A DNA stretch of 64,000 nucleotides, from positions 1-64,000 of the forward strand of contig JBGQCF010000005.1 of the NCBI GenBank assembly GCA_041495205.1, given 5' to 3'. Each line of letters begins with the position of its first letter. The stretch's first letter is position 1. Shown here piece by piece: positions 1-6,334 of this stretch. The notes below the pieces were generated by a model that was given only the letters and a program-made list of their open reading frames with translations, did not search any database and had not been told where the DNA came from. Origin of the DNA: JAHFRG01 sp041495205 (lineage in GTDB: Bacteria; Pseudomonadota; Gammaproteobacteria; Burkholderiales; JAHFRG01). The translations under genes and the position numbers were made by a program.

Positions 1-333
1 GCGCCGCGCGGGAATCATTGCAAGGAAAAAAATGCCGAGCGCGCCTTCGATGATGCGCGGCGGCAATACCAGGAGCGTTCTGGCGCCCAGCGCAGCACCG
101 GGAATGCCTGTCACCGAATAGGCAGCACAGGCGCGCCAATCGATATCGCGCCACCACGCGACAATGCGCGAGAAATTCACCATGATTGCCGCAATGGCCA
201 TGATTGGGACTGCTTGCCGCGGACCGAATACGATTACAAGCACCGGCATCAGCATGATCGAAGAACCGAAGCCCACGATGCCGCTGAGCGTGCCGGCAAC
301 AAGGCCGACGGCAAGAATAAACAGGAAATCCAC
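1..333 (-). CDS. TauE/SafE family permease, 5' part (gene runs off the left edge)
   Basis: Reverse-strand reading gives 111 codons with no stop. They begin at a GTG (VDFLFILAVGLVAG) and continue with a GIVGFGSSIMLMP segment, then a glycine-rich hydrophobic stretch with IMAIAAIMVNFSR. This pattern of small residues in membrane helices is typical of the TauE/SafE (DUF81) family of anion or sulfite/sulfonate exporters in the inner membrane. The 3' half of the gene, beyond base 1, is missing from the window. The GTG at 331-333 is preceded by a weak AAAGAA; an upstream CTG is also in frame, so the start is uncertain. The substrate cannot be told from this fragment. The gene points away from the cassette array that follows. 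Confidence 0.75.
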   Translation of the reverse strand, partial: MDFLFILAVGLVAGTLSGIVGFGSSIMLMPVLVIVFGPRQAVPIMAIAAIMVNFSRIVAWWRDIDWRACAAYSVTGIPGAALGARTLLVLPPRIIEGALGIFFLAMIPARR

Positions 334-514
334 GCAGGGTTCTTTCAGTACGCTAACGTTTTGCTTTGCTGCGGGGTTGCACAGTGGTTGAAATGGTACA
401 ATGCTTCCGGCCTGTCCGCACTAATACGATGTCAGGTTTGCCTACGTTGTAGGACTTTCAGCGTCAATTTGTGCTAAATTTAAAATGTCCTCAAAAAGCG
501 ATTTCACCGGTGGC

Positions 515-622
515 ATTTAACTGCCGACGTTACGAAGCGGATTAATTCGATTGAAGATTGACTAGGGAGAATCACAATTGGCTTTTTATAATCGCTTTTC
601 GGCTGTCTATTTGTAGTTAAAC
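515..622 (+). other. attC-like site 0 (degenerate, left end of array)
   Basis: ATTTAAC (515-521) and GTTAAAC (616-622) are the outer boxes. Inner segments also pair: GCCGA with TCGGC, and AGCGGATTAAT with ATAATCGCT (one bulge). At 108 bp it is longer than the other sites but within the known attC range. GTTAAAC fits the consensus GTTRRRY exactly and is complementary to the R'' box of the next cassette. The 334-514 stretch to its left has no recognisable ORF and no GTTAAAT start box, so the cassette that owned this site seems lost. It could alternatively be an attI-type site, but attI sites are not usually palindromic. Confidence 0.55.
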
Positions 623-658
623 GTCATCAATACCGTTCACGATACTGAGAAAGTATTT

Positions 659-1117
659 ATGGGGTTCGGAGAGAAGTTACAGATAACGAGCTTTGTTGTC
701 GGTGTCGTGGGATCGCTGCTTGTTCTCGCCAGTGCGGTCCTTGGCTTTATTGGCACCCGTATTTCCGACAAAGGGTACTGGGAGGCGATCGGCGTCATTA
801 AGTCAGAGATTAAAGACGCGCGGGTCCGGAAAGAACCTCAGTGGACTGCATTCGTTAAAGTTAAGTCCAACGGGTTTCCTGCGATGGATAAACCGATGAA
901 GGTTCGGCTACAGCTTCATCTACATAGTGACGACAACACCATTCCGCTTATGGTGCGGGTCGCAGCCGACAAGGATGGACATTACTCAAATACGGTGGCG
1001 GGACCGGCCGGAGTAGTGGAGCAACTCATCAAGGAACCGCAAACGTATTATGTAAGCGTGTCTCACCCTTCCATTAATTGGCGCGCGGAGGTTCTCGGGT
1101 TTGACTTTCCACGTTGA
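659..1117 (+). CDS. Cassette 1: membrane-anchored protein of unknown function
   Basis: 152 residues, family not recognised. Residues 9-33 form one strongly hydrophobic helix (FVVGVVGSLLVLASAVLGFIG), followed by a soluble domain of about 115 residues rich in beta-like alternation with no cysteine pair or obvious catalytic motif. The likely topology is a short N-terminal anchor with the domain outside or facing the periplasm. The ORF begins 43 bases after the cassette crossover point (616/617) and ends 17 bases before the R'' box of its attC, the tight packing usual in cassettes. There is no strong ribosome binding site, also common in cassettes. The function is unknown. Confidence 0.7.
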   Translation: MGFGEKLQITSFVVGVVGSLLVLASAVLGFIGTRISDKGYWEAIGVIKSEIKDARVRKEPQWTAFVKVKSNGFPAMDKPMKVRLQLHLHSDDNTIPLMVRVAADKDGHYSNTVAGPAGVVEQLIKEPQTYYVSVSHPSINWRAEVLGFDFPR

Positions 1118-1134
1118 GCCACAGATACCATGAC

Positions 1135-1192
1135 GTTTAACAATTCACTCTATCCGACCGACTTCGCCAGCGGCTGAGTTCAATAGTTAGCC
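1135..1192 (+). other. attC site 1
   Basis: 58 bp from GTTTAAC (1135-1141) to GTTAGCC (1186-1192), with inner CACTC...GAGTT segments able to pair imperfectly around a short centre. The R'' box is the exact complement of the box that opens this cassette at 616. The size is at the compact end for attC. Confidence 0.8.
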
Positions 1193-1197
1193 GTCAT

Positions 1198-1710
1198 ATG
1201 GCAGAGGCCGCGAAGGAAATACTGACCAAACTTGAGGAGCACCTGCGCTTTGTTGATGAAAGCGCACTGGTAGTATTAAAGGGCCACCTAGTCATCGAAG
1301 AAACGCTTGGGGAGATCATCTCAACGTTCGTTTTCCACGGCGAGTACCTGGAGGAAGCGCGTCTAACCTTCGCACAGAAAGTCGCGGTAGCGCGAACGAT
1401 GTCCCTTGACGAGCATGAGAACGAAATGTGGCAACTTATCGTGGCAATAAATAGTCTGCGAAATGATCTTGCGCATTCGCTGCAATCTCCCAAGCGTGCG
1501 ACGAAAACCAAAGCGCTCATCGATCTCCACAAGAAACTCGGTGGAACGGTGAAGATGCCAGACGGGAAGGAGGTGCCAGAGCATGTCGTTCTGTCGTTCA
1601 CCATTTCGTTTAGCCTGGGATTTCTTTCTGGCTTCGTCGAGGAAGTTAGGCGGTTTCGGTCGACGGTTGACGAGTTGGACAAGATCGCAAACCCTCATCG
1701 CCACAAATGA
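1198..1710 (+). CDS. Cassette 2: HEPN-like all-helical protein
   Basis: 170 residues, predicted almost wholly alpha-helical. Residues 86-93 read SLRNDLAH. The R88-x4-H93 spacing is the RX4-6H signature of HEPN ribonuclease domains, found in many toxins, abortive-infection proteins and MAE_28990/DUF4145-like proteins. Those families cut RNA or bind nucleotides; whether this protein is active cannot be judged here. No partner antitoxin (such as a MNT nucleotidyltransferase) lies next to it, since the following cassette encodes a lipoprotein. The ATG lies only 5 bases after the R' box of attC 1, so its translation signal probably comes from the previous cassette's end. Orphan HEPN-like proteins can also be non-toxic, so the toxin idea is inference. 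Confidence 0.65.
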   Translation: MAEAAKEILTKLEEHLRFVDESALVVLKGHLVIEETLGEIISTFVFHGEYLEEARLTFAQKVAVARTMSLDEHENEMWQLIVAINSLRNDLAHSLQSPKRATKTKALIDLHKKLGGTVKMPDGKEVPEHVVLSFTISFSLGFLSGFVEEVRRFRSTVDELDKIANPHRHK

Positions 1711-1711
1711 C

Positions 1712-1738
1712 GGCTAACAGCGCGTTCGAGCGAAAACA
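1712..1738 (+). other. attC site 2, left half only
   Basis: GGCTAAC (1712-1718) is the exact complement of the GTTAGCC that opens cassette 2, and it is followed by the attC-like AGCGCGTTCGAGCG. The right half (a GTT box with matching inner arm) is absent. An inverted-repeat element begins at about 1739, and no GTTRRRY box occurs between its end and the next gene. The site therefore looks broken by that element, or by an insertion plus deletion. Confidence 0.7.
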
Positions 1739-1830
1739 TAGGGGTCAAGTCTTGATTCTTGAATGTTCGATGGTGAGCAAAGTGATCATAGCAGATATGA
1801 GGAAGTCAAGATTCAAGACTTGACCCTACT
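1739..1830. repeat. REP/BIME-like inverted repeat inserted in attC 2
   Basis: Arms at 1742-1762 and 1806-1826 (GGGTCAAGTCTTGA and its complement, then TCTTGA) match at 20 of 21 positions around a 43-base spacer. As far as I recall, the GGGTCAAGTCTTGA type of motif occurs in repeats linked to REP-associated tyrosine transposases (Y1/TnpA-REP); I could not check this. There is no transposase here, so it would be a non-autonomous, mobilised-in-trans element. The 1831-1996 stretch after it holds no ORF or attC box that I can support. Confidence 0.65.
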
Positions 1831-1996
1831 AATCCCAGGTCCATTCTGTGGTGCGCATGGCTTGTGAAGCCGCCGGGGTGAAATGTGCGAGCATTCGAAA
1901 ACTGTCCTCGTTTGCAACCAGCGCCTAGCTAGATTCCCCGTGACGGCGGGTGCACCATCCGTTTGACTCCTCAGAATCGTCGCAATGGAGTAAGAA

Positions 1997-2275
1997 ATGA
2001 AAAAACCACTAATTGCCGTGCTTGCAGTGATTGGTTTCGCTGGATGTGCAACCCCGGGTTCTGGGATCGTCCAGATCGCGGACGACACCTATATGCATTC
2101 GAAGTTTGGATCCGCGTTCACCTATTCTGGCGGTGAGGTGAAAGCAGAACTATACAAGGAGGCCGGTCAGTTTTGCGCGGCCAAGGGGAAGAAGCTAAAG
2201 CCCTTAGACTCAACGTCAAAGGATGCTGGTGTTGCCACGTATGCATCTGCGGAAATTCAATTCAAATGCCAGTAA
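1997..2275 (+). CDS. Cassette 3: small lipoprotein, unknown function
   Basis: 92 residues. A lysine-initiated signal sequence leads to the lipobox FAGC with Cys17 as the predicted lipidated residue, so the mature protein is about 75 residues, anchored to the inner or outer membrane. The C-terminal half carries KLKPLDSTSKDAG and a YASAEIQFKC ending. Cys54 and the terminal Cys could form a disulfide. I recall similar short lipoproteins as frequent cargo of environmental integrons but cannot name a domain. A GGAGTAAG ribosome binding site lies just upstream of the ATG. An attC follows about 90 bases after the stop. The left edge of this cassette is lost. Confidence 0.7.
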   Translation: MKKPLIAVLAVIGFAGCATPGSGIVQIADDTYMHSKFGSAFTYSGGEVKAELYKEAGQFCAAKGKKLKPLDSTSKDAGVATYASAEIQFKCQ

Positions 2276-2362
2276 GGAGTATCCCTGCATATACAAATAC
2301 CCACACGTCTTGACGAATTCACCCTCATCAAGAAGCTCTGCGCAGCATGGACACATATCGAT

Positions 2363-2446
2363 GCCTAACCCGGCGGTCAGCACGGACGTCCCGCATGCGC
2401 GGCTTCGCGCGCGCCGCGGGCCGCCGGTTACCTTGGTTCGTTAGAA
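2363..2446 (+). other. attC site 3
   Basis: 84 bp from GCCTAAC (2363-2369) to GTTAGAA (2440-2446). The inner arms CCGGCGG (2370-2376) and CCGCCGG (2421-2427) are perfectly complementary. A GC-rich central hairpin (CCCGC...GCGGG) lies between them. The layout closely resembles the long attC sites of environmental cassettes. The opening box expected for its own cassette (GTTAGGC) is not found upstream, consistent with the damage around 1739-1990. Confidence 0.8.
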
Positions 2447-2462
2447 CTCATAGGAGCCATCA

Positions 2463-2975
2463 ATGCGTATCGCCGTTTTAGTAATCATCACAGCAATGAT
2501 CTCGGGTTGCGCCTCCACATACAAACAGACCAACCTGATTGAACCTACCGCAAAGCTTTTGAAAGGAAGATCGGTTGTTATTGCAACCCCAGCCAACGGC
2601 TCTTATGAGAACAAAGAATATTCGACATCTGGGAGAATGACTGCTCTTGCTGTGCGTGCGGCTTTTGCGAGATTCACGAACACCAACACAGTGTCGACTG
2701 ATTGCAAAGAACTTGAGTGTCTAAAGAGAAATACTTCATCAAATTTCGATTACTACGTAATCCCTGAAATTCTTCACTGGGAAGATCGTGCCACTGAATG
2801 GTCAGGAATTCGAGACAAAATAGAGATCAAATTAATTATCTACGAAGGGCAAAGCTGGAAGGAGCTAGCCACCACAATCATCTCAGGAAAGAGCAAATGG
2901 GCGACATTCGGCGGAGACCACCCTCAAGATCTTCTTCCAGAACCACTTAATAAGTATGTCGAATCTCTTTACTAA
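2463..2975 (+). CDS. Cassette 4: DUF4823-type lipoprotein
   Basis: 170 residues starting with a signal peptide and the lipobox ISGC (Cys16). The remainder includes DYYVIPEILHWEDRATEWSG and a beta-rich C-terminus, which I recognise as the DUF4823 lipoprotein pattern, function unknown. The mature chain would be membrane-anchored by lipid in the envelope. GGAGCC lies just upstream of the ATG. The ORF begins 22 bases after the crossover at 2440 and ends 4 bases before its attC. Local base composition is more AT-rich than the surrounding housekeeping genes, fitting a transferred cassette. Confidence 0.75.
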   Translation: MRIAVLVIITAMISGCASTYKQTNLIEPTAKLLKGRSVVIATPANGSYENKEYSTSGRMTALAVRAAFARFTNTNTVSTDCKELECLKRNTSSNFDYYVIPEILHWEDRATEWSGIRDKIEIKLIIYEGQSWKELATTIISGKSKWATFGGDHPQDLLPEPLNKYVESLY

Positions 2976-2979
2976 GCAG

Positions 2980-3038
2980 TTCTAACAATTCAATCAACCG
3001 GACCCGCTAAAGCGGTCCGGTTATTTCAACTGTTAGGG
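2980..3038 (+). other. attC site 4
   Basis: 59 bp, the classical attC length. TTCTAAC (2980-2986) complements the GTTAGAA that opens this cassette at 2440, and GTTAGGG (3032-3038) starts the next. The inner arms AACCGGACC and GGTCCGGTT pair with a single bulge around the loop TAAA, giving a very stable hairpin. This is the clearest attC in the window. Confidence 0.88.
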
Positions 3039-3048
3039 TGCATCAAGG

Positions 3049-3171
3049 ATGTCCCGCATTACCAAGGCAGACCGCCTAAGGGATGCGTTTCTTGACGCGC
3101 TAAGGTCGCAAGGTGCCGATTGGACATACCGCCAAAGACGCAGAACCGGCAGCCGCTTGAAAAACGGTTAA
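3049..3171 (+). CDS. Cassette 5: short, probably truncated ORF
   Basis: 40 codons (MSRITKADRLRDAFLDALRS...) starting 11 bases after the last R' box, preceded by AAGG. It is basic and arginine-rich and I do not recognise it. No attC follows (the expected R'' box CCCTAAC is absent), and the stop codon shares bases with the stop of the minus-strand PilZ gene. It is therefore likely the left part of a cassette whose end was lost at the junction with the chromosome. Confidence 0.4.
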   Translation: MSRITKADRLRDAFLDALRSQGADWTYRQRRRTGSRLKNG

Positions 3172-3494
3172 CCGAACCTGCTCAAACTGAAATGCTCATC
3201 GAGAAACTGACGGCACAAGGTTAATCCGTCGTCGTTTATTTCTACAATCTTGGTGCCTATACACATCTCGGTGATATTCCGGACTTCGACTTTGCACTGT
3301 AGAAATCTTCCTGTATAAAGCTCGCATTTCAACTCAAGGACTTGCCCGACAGAGAACTTTTTATTACACATGATCAGGAAACCTTTGCTACTAAAGTTCT
3401 GGATCAGGCAAGGAACCCAAGCGCCTTGGACGGCCAATGCTCCTCGGTGGGTGATTGGAACCCGCAGCTCCGCGCGCAGGTCAGGCTTTTTCAT
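3168..3494 (-). CDS. PilZ-domain protein
   Basis: 108 residues forming a single PilZ domain. An RAELRVPI segment near residues 6-13 matches the RxxxR part, and NFSSKGFLI around residues 33-41 matches the (D/N)xSxxG part of the c-di-GMP binding motif. It probably acts as a cytoplasmic c-di-GMP sensor. The target is not evident: its neighbours are the cassette array and a tRNA. It is distinct from the shorter PilZ near 34.8 kb, which lacks these residues. The stop overlaps the convergent cassette-5 stop. Confidence 0.75.
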   Translation of the reverse strand: MKKPDLRAELRVPITHRGALAVQGAWVPCLIQNFSSKGFLIMCNKKFSVGQVLELKCELYTGRFLQCKVEVRNITEMCIGTKIVEINDDGLTLCRQFLDEHFSLSRFG

Positions 3495-3536
3495 AATAGT
3501 GGTTACCTGAAGGTTACGTTAGTTCTAGTGGTTCCG

Positions 3537-3612
3537 TGGCTCCCCGAGTAGGGCTCGAACCTACGACCTGCGGATTAACAGTCCGTCGCTCTACCAACTG
3601 AGCTATCGGGGA
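3537..3612 (-). tRNA. tRNA-Asn (anticodon GTT)
   Basis: The reverse strand folds as a complete 76-base tRNA. The acceptor stem is TCCCCGA/TCGGGGA. The D arm contains AGCTCAGTTGGTAGAGC. The anticodon loop CTGTTAA has GTT as anticodon, and the T loop is GTTCGAG. The CCA end is encoded. Its 3' end faces the cassette array, but I see no duplicated tRNA tail there. Confidence 0.97.
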
Positions 3613-3700
3613 ATTTGGGTAAGTGTTTTTGAGGCGCTTATGTTAGCGTTTTGGGCGTTTACGGTCAACCAAACTGGCTAACAAAACGAGGCGATTAGCG

Positions 3701-5053
3701 ATGAAATGGCTTAAACGGCTGCTGATTATCCTGGGCGTTTTGCTCGCCGCAGCCGTGGCTGTGCCGTTCTTTATCCCGCTCAGCGCCTATATTCCAGAGA
3801 TTGAAAAGCTTGCCAGTGAAAGACTGCATGAACCGGTAAAGATTCAGTCGCTGCATATATGGCTGCTGCCCACACCTCATGTTGCATTGAGCGGGATTGC
3901 GGTCGGCAAAAGCAAGGAAATTAAAATTGGCAAGATCAGCATCAGACCGGACATGGGTTCGCTCTTCGAGCCGGTCAAGGTGCTGAAACGCGTGGATATT
4001 GATAACGTGACATTGCACCAGGGCGCGCTGAGCGTAATTCCCGCTTCGATTCAGCCAGGCGGAACGTCGCAGCAGGCCATCAAAATCGAGCAAGTGAGGT
4101 TGCGTAATCTGCGCCTCGAGCTGAAAAAACAAACGCTGGGTCCGTTTAACGCTGAAGCCGATATCGGACCAGACAACAATCTTGAAACGGCTGCGATTAC
4201 AAGTCCCGACGAGAAGCTGAAAATTACAGTTAAACCGGAAAAAGACTACTACCTGCTGAATGTGGTAGCCAAGAAATGGCAGCCTCCGATCCCGCAACCG
4301 GTGTTAATTGATGAGTTGCACATACACGGCAAAGCGACTCAACATGATCTCAGCCTGCAACCAATCGATGCCAAGTTCTATGGAGGCAGCGCAACCGGCA
4401 AAATGCAAATGAGCTGGCGCAGCGACTGGAAGGGGAACGGAGAGTTTCACATTAAAGCGGTTGAAATCGAACCGCTGGTAAAACTGTTTACCAAGACCTC
4501 GTTAAGCGGCAAGCTCACGGCGGACGGCCAGTTCAGCAGCAATGGCAAAAGCGCCGAACAATTGATCGACAACCTTAACCTCAACATGGCTTTCAGCATC
4601 GCAAATGGCGTGATCAATAATGTGGATCTAGTGCAGGCGGCAAAGTTCATCCCCACAAAAGGTTCGGGCGGCGGGCAGACACATTTTGACGAGCTTTCCG
4701 GTAATGTGCAGCTCGCCGACAAGCGCTACCGGCTGCGCAACATTAAAGTAACATCGGGCGTACTGAGCGCTGAAGGCAACGTGGATATCGCGCCGAATCA
4801 GGATTTGTCAGGAACGGTGAAAGTGAAAGTGAAAAGCGGATCCAACCTGGTAAGCGTACCGCTTGCGGTTTCCGGTACCGTCAACGATCCGCTGTTGCGA
4901 CCGTCCACCGGCGCGATGGCCGGCGCTGCTGCCGGCACGGTGCTGTTGGGTCCGGTGTTGGGAACCTCCGTGGGGATCAAGGCCGGAGAATTTACTGAAA
5001 ACTTGTTTGACAAAAAAGAAGGCGACAAACAAGACAAGAAACAAGAAAAATAG
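3701..5053 (+). CDS. AsmA family protein
   Basis: 450 residues. One N-terminal membrane helix (residues 7-27, LLIILGVLLAAAVAVPFFI) is followed by a long beta-rich periplasmic region. The start (a membrane anchor, then SAYIPEIEKLASERL and a GIAVG segment) and the C-terminal part with LSGKLTADGQFSSNG, then a VDIAPNQDLSG repeat, fit the AsmA/YhjG-type family. These are now regarded as bridge-like envelope proteins that affect outer membrane lipid transport. The C-terminus has a glycine/alanine-rich hydrophobic stretch (MAGAAAGTVLLGPVLG) and then a charged lysine-rich tail. It is convergent with the aminotransferase gene, with only 6 bases between stops. Confidence 0.8.
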   Translation: MKWLKRLLIILGVLLAAAVAVPFFIPLSAYIPEIEKLASERLHEPVKIQSLHIWLLPTPHVALSGIAVGKSKEIKIGKISIRPDMGSLFEPVKVLKRVDIDNVTLHQGALSVIPASIQPGGTSQQAIKIEQVRLRNLRLELKKQTLGPFNAEADIGPDNNLETAAITSPDEKLKITVKPEKDYYLLNVVAKKWQPPIPQPVLIDELHIHGKATQHDLSLQPIDAKFYGGSATGKMQMSWRSDWKGNGEFHIKAVEIEPLVKLFTKTSLSGKLTADGQFSSNGKSAEQLIDNLNLNMAFSIANGVINNVDLVQAAKFIPTKGSGGGQTHFDELSGNVQLADKRYRLRNIKVTSGVLSAEGNVDIAPNQDLSGTVKVKVKSGSNLVSVPLAVSGTVNDPLLRPSTGAMAGAAAGTVLLGPVLGTSVGIKAGEFTENLFDKKEGDKQDKKQEK

Positions 5054-5059
5054 AGCGGT

Positions 5060-6250
5060 TTAAATCAACGCCTGGCGTATGCGCTCCAGCGCCTGCTTCA
5101 GGTTCTCCATGGATGTCGCGAAGGAGAGCCGGATATAGCCTTCCGCGCCAAACGCCGAACCGGGCACTACCGCAACCCCTTTTCCCAGCAGGTATTCACA
5201 AAAAACGATATCGCTGCCGTTTTTAAGCAAGCCTTTGGCGTGCAGCCTGGCAATCGCCTGGCGCATGTCGGGAAATGCGTAGAACGCTCCGCCGCTCGGC
5301 AAGCATTTCACTCCAGGAATGGCGTTGAGCTTATCCAATACAAACGCATGCCGCTCGCGGAACGCATTGACCATTGGCAAAATGCAGGACTGGTCGCCGT
5401 TTAACGCCGCTTCCGCAGCCACTTGTGAAATCGAAGTCGGGTTGGACGTGCTTTGCGACTGTACGTTTTCCATCGCGGTGATGAGGGCTTCCGGCCCGCC
5501 TGCGTAACCGATGCGCCAGCCGGTCATCGAATATGCTTTGGACACGCCATTCAACACCATGGTGCGCGCATAGAGGTCCGGGCAGGCGTTGAGGATGTTC
5601 ACGAATTTACCCTTTTTCAGCAGGATGTGTTCGTACATGTCGTCGGTGGCGATCAGAACCTGCGGATGCCGGCGCAGCACCTCGCCCAGCGCTTTCAGTT
5701 CCTCCAGTTCATAGACGGCGCCCGTAGGATTGCTCGGGCTGTTGATCACCATCATGCGGGTCCTGGGAGTAATTGCCGCTTGCAGTTGCTTGGCGGTGAT
5801 CTTGAAGCCTTGCTCAATGCCCGCTTCGATGATGACCGGCTTGCCTTCGGCAATCAGTACGATATCCGGATAGGACACCCAGTAAGGCGCGGGAATAATG
5901 ACTTCGTCGCCGGGATTGATGTGCGCCAGCACCAGGTTAAAAAAGCTCTGCTTGCCACCGCAGGAAACCAGAATTTGCCTGGCGGTGTATTCCAGGCCGT
6001 TGTCGCGCTTAAACTTGGCGATAACGGCGTTTTTCAGGCCGGGCGTGCCGCCCACCGGGGTGTACTTGGTAAACCCCTTGTTGATGGCGGCGATTGCCGC
6101 TTCCTTGATGTGCTGCGGTGTATCGAAATCCGGCTCACCCGCACCCAAGCCGATGATGTCCTTGCCTTCGGCTTTGAGCGTGGCGGCACGGGCGGTCACC
6201 GCAAGGGTGGGGGAGGGCTTGATTAACTGAACGCGTGTCGAAAGTTCCAA
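5060..6250 (-). CDS. aspC: Class I pyridoxal-phosphate aspartate/aromatic aminotransferase
   Basis: 396 residues from a TTG start, giving the family-typical opening LELSTRVQLIKPS. A GAGGAAA ribosome binding site lies 8 bases before it. The reading frame stays open for another 84 codons upstream, but that extension overlaps uvrB and has no family resemblance, so I reject it. NSPSNPTGAVY and the Schiff-base segment SKAYSMTGWRIGY (PLP lysine in SK) identify a fold-type I, class I aminotransferase of the aspartate group. It transfers amino groups between aspartate or aromatic amino acids and 2-oxoglutarate in the cytoplasm. It is divergent from uvrB. Confidence 0.88.
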   Translation of the reverse strand: MELSTRVQLIKPSPTLAVTARAATLKAEGKDIIGLGAGEPDFDTPQHIKEAAIAAINKGFTKYTPVGGTPGLKNAVIAKFKRDNGLEYTARQILVSCGGKQSFFNLVLAHINPGDEVIIPAPYWVSYPDIVLIAEGKPVIIEAGIEQGFKITAKQLQAAITPRTRMMVINSPSNPTGAVYELEELKALGEVLRRHPQVLIATDDMYEHILLKKGKFVNILNACPDLYARTMVLNGVSKAYSMTGWRIGYAGGPEALITAMENVQSQSTSNPTSISQVAAEAALNGDQSCILPMVNAFRERHAFVLDKLNAIPGVKCLPSGGAFYAFPDMRQAIARLHAKGLLKNGSDIVFCEYLLGKGVAVVPGSAFGAEGYIRLSFATSMENLKQALERIRQALI

Positions 6251-6334
6251 TTCCGGTTTCCTCGTCGCTGGTTGCAGCGCCGGACATTGCCGGCGTGGTA
6301 AAATCAAACGTTTCAAAGGCGCGATATTGTACCT

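Larger units (their letters stand above)
515..3171 (+). mobile_element. Integron-type gene cassette array, no integrase visible
   Basis: Five short, unrelated ORFs all point right and are separated by palindromic sites with the boxes expected of attC: an R'' box ending in AAC on the left and a GTT-starting R' box on the right. In a real cassette the six bases after the crossover at its start must be complementary to the R'' box at its own end. Three cassettes pass: GTTAAAC at 616 with GTTTAAC at 1135; GTTAGCC at 1186 with GGCTAAC at 1712; GTTAGAA at 2440 with TTCTAAC at 2980. No tyrosine-recombinase gene lies in the window, so by what is visible it is a CALIN-type cluster (attC sites lacking an integrase). 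An integrase would be expected to the left, where only the TauE/SafE gene is seen before the edge. The right end abuts the PilZ gene. Confidence 0.85.

Noticed and set aside
3537..3612. tRNA-Asn as attachment site of the cassette array
   Set aside because: No repeat of the tRNA tail is seen near the other end of the array, and cassette arrays do not need a tRNA site.
3642..3682. GTTAGCG...GGCTAAC pair next to tRNA-Asn, attC-like
   Set aside because: The boxes are in the wrong order (GTT box first) and there is no inner pairing; treated as chance or a simple stem.
5453..6226. 257-codon plus-strand frame opposite the aminotransferase
   Set aside because: Antisense shadow, histidine- and arginine-rich without family features.
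6251..6334. LexA box before uvrB
   Set aside because: No CTGT-N8-ACAG pattern found in the gap.
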